DNA of 11,883 nucleotides from Actinomycetota bacterium (lineage in GTDB: Bacteria > Actinomycetota > Acidimicrobiia > Acidimicrobiales > BP-101). Numbering within the stretch: position 1 is the first letter of the stretch; the number at the start of each line of letters is the position of its first letter. The stretch spans positions 1-11,883 of the forward strand of contig JAUTXA010000059.1 of assembly GCA_030838265.1 (NCBI GenBank), given 5' to 3'. Positions 7,138 through 11,883 of the stretch are shown here, in pieces. Both the position numbers and the translations under genes were made by a program. The notes beneath the pieces are model-generated. The model was not told where the DNA came from, did no database searches, and saw only the letters and a program-made list of their open reading frames with translations.

Positions 7138-7812
7138 ATGGTTGAGACGCGCAAGCAGTTCCACGAGGAGCTCGACGAGCTGAACGCCGACGTCGTGCAT
7201 CTCGGGGCCCTCGCCGCCGAGGCCATCCACGCCGGCACCGACGCCCTGCTCAACGCCGACCTCGGCGCAGTCGAGCAGGTCGTGGCGGCCGACCGAGTGC
7301 TCGACGAGCTGACCCACTCGATCGAGGAGCGCACGTACCTCCTCATGGCCCGCCAGCAACCCATGGCCATCGACCTGCGGACCCTGGTGTCGATCCTGCG
7401 GGTGATCCACGAGATCGAGCGCACCGGCGACCTCATGGTCAACGTGGCCAAGGCCACCCGACGCCTCTACCCGAACCCCCTCGAGCCGCGCGTGCGCGGC
7501 CTTCTCGACCGCATGCGGGAGCAGGCCGCGGTGCAGCTCGGGGCCGCCATCGACGCCTTCGCCGACCGCGACCCGGCCAAGGCCGCTTCGCTCCCCGACA
7601 TGGACGACGTCATGGACGACCTCCAGAAAGACCTCTTCCGGGCCATCTTCGCCACCCACTCGACCGACGAGGCGACCATCCAGCGGGCCGTCCAGGTCGC
7701 CCTGGTCGGGCGCTACTTCGAGCGCATGGCCGACCACGCGGTGAACGTGGCCGAGCGGGTGGCGTTCATGGTCACGGGCCAGTTTCGACACGAGGAGCCG
7801 CAGGCGGGCTGA
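7138..7812 (+). CDS. phoU: Phosphate signalling regulator PhoU
   Basis: A 224-residue, all-helical cytoplasmic protein with two repeated three-helix PhoU domains. The repeated metal-binding ExxxD motifs are visible as E94-D98 (EIERTGD) and E195-D199 (YFERMADHAVNVAE), matching the family. PhoU proteins act negatively, linking the Pst transporter to the sensor kinase so that the regulon stays off when phosphate is plentiful. As the last gene of the pst-kinase-regulator operon, it would be induced with the system and give negative feedback. No clear terminator follows it. Confidence 0.94.
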   Translation: MVETRKQFHEELDELNADVVHLGALAAEAIHAGTDALLNADLGAVEQVVAADRVLDELTHSIEERTYLLMARQQPMAIDLRTLVSILRVIHEIERTGDLMVNVAKATRRLYPNPLEPRVRGLLDRMREQAAVQLGAAIDAFADRDPAKAASLPDMDDVMDDLQKDLFRAIFATHSTDEATIQRAVQVALVGRYFERMADHAVNVAERVAFMVTGQFRHEEPQAG

Positions 7813-7837
7813 GGGCTGGGCCTTCTGGCCGGCGGCT

Positions 7838-7867
7838 TTCAGGACGGCGCGAAGTTCCGACTACGGT
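7838..7867 (+). promoter_or_regulatory. Possible promoter of the DUF47-pit unit
   Basis: The 63-bp gap between phoU and the DUF47 gene holds TTCAGG (7838-7843) and TACGGT (7862-7867) with an 18-base spacer, a plausible -35/-10 pair for a GC-rich genome. The -10 ends 8 bases before the ATG at 7876 and no Shine-Dalgarno site is present, so a leaderless transcript is possible. No PHO-box repeat is present, which would make this unit independent of the pst control. Each hexamer matches consensus only about 3 of 6. Confidence 0.3.
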
Positions 7868-7875
7868 GCGCGCCC

Positions 7876-8493
7876 ATGAGGATCAGGCTCGTCCCCTCCG
7901 ACGACCGCTTCTTCGGCCTCTTCACCGAGGGAGCGCGGAACATGGCGGAGGCGGCCAACCTCCTCCGGGACTTCGTGGGCGACCTCGACGACACGGCCGG
8001 GCGCAACGCCGCCATCAAGACCTGTGAGCGCAACGGGGACGAGCTCACCCGCTCGATCCTCCAGCGGCTCAGCTCGACGTTCGTCACCCCGTTCGACCGA
8101 GAGGACATCCACGCCCTGGCCGAGGCCATCGACGACGTGCTCGACGAGATCCACGCCGTGGCCGACCTCCTCCATCTGATGGGTGTGCGGACGCCGCTGC
8201 CCGAGGTGCAGGAACAGACGCAGATCCTGGTGCAGATGGCCGAGCAGACGGTGTCGCTCATGGAGCGGCTCGAGTCGATGAAGGGAGTGCAGCCCTTCCT
8301 CGACGCCATCGACGCCCTCGAGAGCGAGGGGGACGGCATCTACCGCCGCACGGTGAGCCATCTCTTCAGCGGCGAGTTCGACGCCCTCGAGGTGCTGCGC
8401 TGGAAGGACATCGTCAATGCCATCGAGCAGGCGCTCAACACCGTCGAGGACATCTCCGACGTGGTGGCCTCGATCGTCCTGAAGCACGCCTAG
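7876..8493 (+). CDS. DUF47-family (PhoU-like) phosphate transport accessory protein
   Basis: A 205-residue, Glu/Asp-rich, all-helical protein of the DUF47/PhoU-like family, which is commonly encoded next to PiT permeases and thought to regulate them. The N-terminus (MRIRLVPSDDRFFGLF) is the usual start of this family and fixes ATG 7876. Later segments CERNGDELTRSILQRL, FDREDIHALAEAIDDVLDEI and ESEGDGIYRR carry the acidic residues likely to bind metal. The family's length is normal. It is followed 18 bp later by the permease gene. Its biochemical action is unknown; the partnership with Pit is inferred from context and from general knowledge of the family. Confidence 0.9.
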   Translation: MRIRLVPSDDRFFGLFTEGARNMAEAANLLRDFVGDLDDTAGRNAAIKTCERNGDELTRSILQRLSSTFVTPFDREDIHALAEAIDDVLDEIHAVADLLHLMGVRTPLPEVQEQTQILVQMAEQTVSLMERLESMKGVQPFLDAIDALESEGDGIYRRTVSHLFSGEFDALEVLRWKDIVNAIEQALNTVEDISDVVASIVLKHA

Positions 8494-8511
8494 AGCTTCC
8501 CCGGACTGCTC

Positions 8512-9504
8512 ATGGAACTTGGCGTCATCATCGTCGTGGTCGTGGCCCTGGCCTTCGACTACACCAACGGCTTCCACGACGCCGCCAACTCGATTGCCAC
8601 GGTCGTGTCGACCCGGGTCCTCTCCCCTCGATCGGCGGTGGCCTGGGCCGCCTTCTTCAACTTCGTCGCCTTTCTCGTCTTCGGTACCCACGTGGCCAGC
8701 ACCATCGCCAAGGACGTCGTCCTCCAGGACGTTCTCACCATCGGCGTGATCTTCTCCGGCCTCATCGGTGCCATCGGCTGGAACCTCATCACCTTCTGGC
8801 TAGGGCTGCCCACGAGCTCTTCGCACGCCCTGGTCGGGGGCATCGCGGGCGCGGCCGTGGCCCGCTTCGGGGGTCATGTCCTGGTAGAGGAAGGGCTGCG
8901 CAAGATCGGCGTGTTCATCGTGCTGTCGCCCCTCATCGGCCTGGCCCTCGGCCTGATCCTCACCCTCGTGATCTTCCGGCTGTTCCACCGGGTCCACCGG
9001 GTCGAGGCCTTGAACAAGGGCTTCCGGCGGGCTCAGCTCATCTCGGCTGCCGCCTTCAGCCTGGGCCACGGCGCCAACGACGCCCAGAAGACGATGGGGG
9101 TCATCCTCGCCGTCCTCATCGCGTCCGGCCACGTGGCCAAGGATGGTGGCGTGCCCCTCTGGGTCGTCCTCGCAGCCCACACCGCCATCGGCCTCGGCAC
9201 CCTGAGCGGGGGGTGGCGCATCGTCAAGACCATGGGCTCGAAGATCACCCGCCTCCAGCCCGTGGGGGGCTTCGCGGCCGAGACCGCCGCCGCCGTGACC
9301 TTGTTCTTCACCTCGGCCAACGGCATCCCGGTGTCGACCACCCACACCATCACCGGCGCCATCGTCGGCGTGGGCAGCGCCCGCCGCTTGACCGCCGTCC
9401 GATGGGGTGTGGCGGGACGGGTCGTGTGGGCCTGGGTGATCACCATCCCCGGGGCCTTTGTGATCGCCGCGACCTGCTCGTTGATCGTGAAGGCGTTCGC
9501 CTGA
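8512..9504 (+). CDS. pit: PiT-family low-affinity inorganic phosphate transporter
   Basis: A 330-residue, many-span membrane permease for phosphate, probably as a metal-phosphate complex driven by proton symport as in bacterial Pit. The two inverted PiT half-signatures are present: DYTNGFHDAAN at 16-26 and GHGANDAQKTMG at 185-196. The paired pore-region motifs TSSSHALVGG (101-110) and VSTTHTITGA (274-283) show the pseudo-twofold repeat. The length matches the shorter bacterial PiT forms. There is no clear Shine-Dalgarno site in the 18 bp before the ATG. The stop overlaps the start of the small membrane protein gene (TGATG). Confidence 0.94.
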   Translation: MELGVIIVVVVALAFDYTNGFHDAANSIATVVSTRVLSPRSAVAWAAFFNFVAFLVFGTHVASTIAKDVVLQDVLTIGVIFSGLIGAIGWNLITFWLGLPTSSSHALVGGIAGAAVARFGGHVLVEEGLRKIGVFIVLSPLIGLALGLILTLVIFRLFHRVHRVEALNKGFRRAQLISAAAFSLGHGANDAQKTMGVILAVLIASGHVAKDGGVPLWVVLAAHTAIGLGTLSGGWRIVKTMGSKITRLQPVGGFAAETAAAVTLFFTSANGIPVSTTHTITGAIVGVGSARRLTAVRWGVAGRVVWAWVITIPGAFVIAATCSLIVKAFA

Positions 9505-9665
9505 TGGACCGCCGGGTGCCGTTCTTCCTCGTCTCGGCGGTCGTCGCCTTCTTGCTCGTCATCCCCTCCCCCGAGAAGTTCCGAGGGATCTGCGAGGTGA
9601 CGGGTGTCGTCTACATCATCCTCGCCGCCCTCACCGCCCTCGACTCCTTCGGCAAGCCCGACTGA
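9504..9665 (+). CDS. Small two-span membrane protein coupled to pit
   Basis: A 53-residue protein with two hydrophobic helices (about residues 6-20 and 32-44) separated by a polar loop, PSPEKFRGICEV. The ATG shares a base with the pit stop (TGATG at 9502-9506), and GAAGG lies 10 bases upstream, so translation is probably coupled to the permease. I do not recognise a named family. A role in assembling or modulating Pit is suggested only by position. Third codon positions are strongly G/C, supporting a real gene. Confidence 0.75.
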   Translation: MDRRVPFFLVSAVVAFLLVIPSPEKFRGICEVTGVVYIILAALTALDSFGKPD

Positions 9666-9666
9666 G

Positions 9667-10527
9667 CTACCCGGCGTCTGGGGGTGGCGCCAGCCAGGGC
9701 AGGCCTGCATTCGGTAGGCGCTCGGCCAAGGCGGCCTCGGTGTGCTCGGCCCGGACGCCCCCGCGCAGGCCGAAGAGGTGCTTCGACCACACCAGGTAGA
9801 CGAGGATGGCCAGGTTGACAACCAGGGCACCGACCCGGACGGCGGTGACCCGAGTGATCAGCTCGTGGATCTCGAAGGGAAGGAACCCGGCGGTCGCCAC
9901 CGCCGTGAGGTACTCGGCCCAGCGGCGCTCGAGCCAGAGGCCCACCGCCTCTGTTCCCTCGAGCACGCAGTAGGCCGAAGCGGTGAAGATGACGAGGCGG
10001 AGCGAGCTGCCGTGCAGGTTGAGGACCCGGTGGATGGTGCGCTCGGTGAAGGTCCGGCCCGTCTGCTGACCGCTGTTGGCCAGGGCGGCCGTCACCGATG
10101 ACTCGAGGTTGCGGGCGAACGTCTTCAGCGGGCCGAGGTTCAGGTCGAGGATGACGGCAACGGCGGCGACGAGGGCGAAGAGGACAGCGTGCACCGCCCG
10201 GTTGACGGCGATGAGCCGCAGCACGATGGCACTGCGCAGCTCGGAGCCGCGGCGGGGCATCGTGACCTCGGCCACGGAGGGGACGGTGGGATAGCGGCGC
10301 TCGACGACGTCAGTGGTGTCGAGCCAGACGTCGCACCGCAGGCAGCGGCTGAGGCGCCTGCCGTCGGCTGTCGTGGCGGCCAGTCGGGGGTCGGCGCCCT
10401 CGGTCGACTCGGCGTAGGCGGCGGGAGCCACGTGGCCCCGCAGCGAGCAGACCAGGGTCTCGGGGTGCCACCGGGTCTGCCGACCCGTCCCCGGGTCGCC
10501 GCCGAGACGGCGGGCTCCCTTGGTCAC
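9667..10527 (-). CDS. DUF2127-type membrane protein with Cys/His-rich N-terminus
   Basis: A 286-residue protein. The N-terminal cytosolic part has C27-x4-H32 and C62-x2-C65 (CSLRGH and CLRCDVW), which resembles a zinc-ribbon or treble-clef-like site. From about residue 100 to 249 it resembles DUF2127: spans at about 106-127, 178-198, 206-224 and 230-248, with LEGTEAVGLWL, RRWAEYLT, and the acidic pair E219/E222. The tail is Pro/Ala-rich. The start GTG 10527 overlaps the stop of the dehydratase gene (GTGA on the minus strand) and no Shine-Dalgarno site is seen, indicating coupling. A later start at M90 would keep only the membrane domain, but the conserved-looking Cys motif argues for the longer form. 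Function is unknown. Confidence 0.8.
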   Translation of the reverse strand: MTKGARRLGGDPGTGRQTRWHPETLVCSLRGHVAPAAYAESTEGADPRLAATTADGRRLSRCLRCDVWLDTTDVVERRYPTVPSVAEVTMPRRGSELRSAIVLRLIAVNRAVHAVLFALVAAVAVILDLNLGPLKTFARNLESSVTAALANSGQQTGRTFTERTIHRVLNLHGSSLRLVIFTASAYCVLEGTEAVGLWLERRWAEYLTAVATAGFLPFEIHELITRVTAVRVGALVVNLAILVYLVWSKHLFGLRGGVRAEHTEAALAERLPNAGLPWLAPPPDAG

Positions 10528-11510
10528 ACGTGGTAGCGGTCGGTGATCAGGAGGTCGAGGTGCTCGGCCACCCACTCCGAGGTCCGCTGGAGCCCCTCCT
10601 CGAGGCTGACCTCGGGCTGCCACCCGGCCCACTCCCGGGCCCGCGTGTTGTCGCACAGCAGGCGCTCGACCTCGCTGCCCGCGGGCCGCACCCGGTCGTC
10701 GTCGACCACCACCCGGGCCGGGCGCCCGGTGAGCTTGATGAGCAGCTCGACCAGGTCACCAACCGAGATCTCGCGACCCGACCCGATGTTGACCACCTCA
10801 CCCAAGGCCAGGTCGCAGTCGGCGATGGCCAGGAAGCCGGCCACGGTGTCGGTGACGAAGTTGAAGTCCCGAGTCGGCGTCGTGGTTCCCAGCTTGATCT
10901 CGGGCGCCCCGGCGTGGAGCTGGCTGAGGATGGTCGGGATCACGGCTCGGGTCGACTGCCGGGGGCCGTAGGTGTTGAAGGGTCGGGCGACCGCCACCGG
11001 CAGCTCGAAGGCGTGGAAGAACGACAGCGCCATCATGTCGCCGCCGATCTTCGAGGCCGAGTAGGGCGACTGCGGCTGCAGAGGATGGTCCTCGGAGATG
11101 GGGACGGTGATGGCCGTGCCGTAGACCTCGCTGGTCGAGGTGTGCACCATCCGGCCCACGCCGGCCCGAGCGCAGGCGTTGGCCACGTTGTACGTGCCTT
11201 GCACGTTGGTCTGCACGTAGCTCTCGGGCGCCACGTAGCTGTAGGGGATGCCGATGAGGGCGGCCAGGTGGAAGACCACGTCCCGTCCGTCGACGGCCTG
11301 CTCGACCCGGCGGGCATCGCGGACGTCGCCAGGGAGGATCTCGACGTCGTCGCGGACCTCGCTGGAGTCGAGCCAGCCCGTTTGGCCGAAGGCGTTGTAG
11401 TAGGTGAGGGCAGCCACCTCGGCTCCCTCTCGCACCAGGCGCTCGACCAGGTGGCAGCCGATGAAGCCCTCCCCACCGGTGACGAGGACCCGCCGTCCGC
11501 TCCAGCTCAT
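10524..11510 (-). CDS. LegB-type NAD-dependent nucleotide-sugar 4,6-dehydratase
   Basis: A 328-residue extended SDR. It has the NAD-binding motif GGEGFIG at 12-18, catalytic Y150/K154 in YSASK, and STSEVYG at 125-131, where a Ser replaces the Asp of the RmlB-type TDE triad. The stretch HPLQPQSPYSASK and RPFNTYGPRQS resemble LegB-type dehydratases, which make a 4-keto-6-deoxy sugar nucleotide from a GDP- or UDP-linked N-acetylglucosamine on the way to legionaminic or related sugars. The upstream nucleotidyltransferase (4-bp gap) would supply the activated sugar. GAGGAG at 11518-11523 serves as Shine-Dalgarno site, 7 bases from the ATG. The LegB assignment is by resemblance; other SDR epimerases remain possible. 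Confidence 0.85.
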   Translation of the reverse strand: MSWSGRRVLVTGGEGFIGCHLVERLVREGAEVAALTYYNAFGQTGWLDSSEVRDDVEILPGDVRDARRVEQAVDGRDVVFHLAALIGIPYSYVAPESYVQTNVQGTYNVANACARAGVGRMVHTSTSEVYGTAITVPISEDHPLQPQSPYSASKIGGDMMALSFFHAFELPVAVARPFNTYGPRQSTRAVIPTILSQLHAGAPEIKLGTTTPTRDFNFVTDTVAGFLAIADCDLALGEVVNIGSGREISVGDLVELLIKLTGRPARVVVDDDRVRPAGSEVERLLCDNTRAREWAGWQPEVSLEEGLQRTSEWVAEHLDLLITDRYHV

Positions 11511-11514
11511 CTCG

Positions 11515-11883
11515 CTACTCCTCTTCGCCCGTGGCGAACTCGAGCAGCACCCGCTCGAACTCCTCGGGGCTGCCGATGTCGGCCCATCGCTCGAGGATGG
11601 GGAACACGTTGACCGGCATGCCCTCGGCGATGACGTCGGCCACCAACTCGTCCATGCCGTAGTGCACGTGTTGAGGGACGAACCGCATCACCTCGGGCTC
11701 GAGCACGTACATGCCGGCGTTGATGAGATCCCGGCGCGATGGCTTCTCGTCGATCGACAGCAGGTGGTGCTCGGCCAGCCGCAGCACGCCGAAGCGGATG
11801 TGGGACAGGTGCTCGAAGCCGGTGATGGTCAGGGCGCCGCCGTGGTGCCAGTGGTAGTCGAAGAGAGCCGAAAAGTCGACGGT
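11515..11883 (-). CDS. Sugar nucleotidyltransferase, C-terminal part (5' end outside window)
   Basis: The last 122 residues of a sugar-phosphate nucleotidyltransferase; the open frame runs to the window edge, past the internal Met that might be mistaken for a start. Family landmarks are ALTITGFE, EKPSRRDLINAGMYVLEP, GMDELVADVIAEG and WADIGSPEEFERV, as in mannose-1-phosphate guanylyltransferase and PtmE-like enzymes. The reaction would be sugar-1-phosphate plus NTP to NDP-sugar. Next to a LegB-like gene, a glucosamine- or N-acetylglucosamine-1-phosphate guanylyltransferase (PtmE role) is the best guess. The base specificity and any N-terminal CBS domains cannot be seen here. Confidence 0.85.
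   Translation of the reverse strand, partial: TVDFSALFDYHWHHGGALTITGFEHLSHIRFGVLRLAEHHLLSIDEKPSRRDLINAGMYVLEPEVMRFVPQHVHYGMDELVADVIAEGMPVNVFPILERWADIGSPEEFERVLLEFATGEEE
11518..11523 (-). promoter_or_regulatory. Shine-Dalgarno site of the LegB-type dehydratase gene
   Basis: On the minus strand GAGGAG lies 7 bases before the ATG at 11510, within the last codons of the nucleotidyltransferase gene. It confirms the start and the operon arrangement. Confidence 0.75.

Noticed and set aside
7819..7830. GGCC-TTCT-GGCC inverted repeat after phoU as a terminator
   Set aside because: The stem is only 4 bp, the flanks do not extend the pairing well, and no T-run follows. Such short GC palindromes are expected by chance in this composition.
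7854..7864. GTTCCGACTAC before the DUF47 gene as a PHO-box unit
   Set aside because: Only one loosely matching unit with no tandem partner at 11-bp spacing. A functional PHO box needs a direct repeat.
10530..11612. Plus-strand 360-residue open frame opposite the dehydratase gene
   Set aside because: It is antisense to a clear LegB-type enzyme with intact motifs and shows a composition typical of shadow frames.

Overview
The window is about 11.9 kb of very GC-rich DNA. Codon third positions are almost all G or C, several starts are GTG or TTG, and most neighbouring genes overlap at start/stop codons. Gene content and sequence style (a SenX3/RegX3-like pair, an actinobacterial-type PHO box, a DUF2127 protein) point to an actinobacterium, possibly an Acidimicrobiia-type lineage. 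The lineage is an inference, not a demonstrated fact. I saw no RNA genes, mobile elements, CRISPR arrays or long repeats, and no gene-free stretch exceeds 100 bases.

Region 1 (1-1607, + strand): the tail of an unidentified protein is followed, with an ATGA overlap, by an NAD(P)-binding epimerase-like protein carrying a C-terminal multi-span membrane domain.

Region 2 (about 1545-7812, + strand): a complete phosphate-starvation operon in the order pstS-pstC-pstA-pstB, SenX3/PhoR-like histidine kinase, RegX3/PhoB-like response regulator, phoU. Two tandem 11-bp PHO-box units lie just upstream of pstS, inside the 3' end of the epimerase gene. A TAnnnT -10-like hexamer sits so close to the pstS ATG that the transcript could be leaderless. 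The operon thus appears to encode high-affinity phosphate uptake, the two-component system that would switch it on, and the PhoU brake. The kinase has no membrane segment.

Region 3 (7813-9665, + strand): a 63-bp gap with a possible promoter precedes a low-affinity uptake unit: a DUF47 (PhoU-like) accessory protein, a PiT-family phosphate permease, and a 53-residue two-span membrane protein whose start overlaps the permease stop.

Region 4 (9667-11883, - strand): a sugar-nucleotide operon runs towards the phosphate genes. In its reading direction it holds the C-terminal part of a nucleotidyltransferase (cut by the window edge), a LegB-type NAD-dependent 4,6-dehydratase, and a DUF2127 membrane protein with a Cys/His-rich N-terminus, coupled to legB by a GTGA overlap. 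The two converging operons end one base apart.

Most of the window is a recognisable phosphate-homeostasis island. The less ordinary elements are the membrane-less kinase coupled to pstB, the promoter nested in the preceding gene, the epimerase-membrane fusion, the Pit-coupled miniprotein and the possible metal-binding DUF2127 protein.
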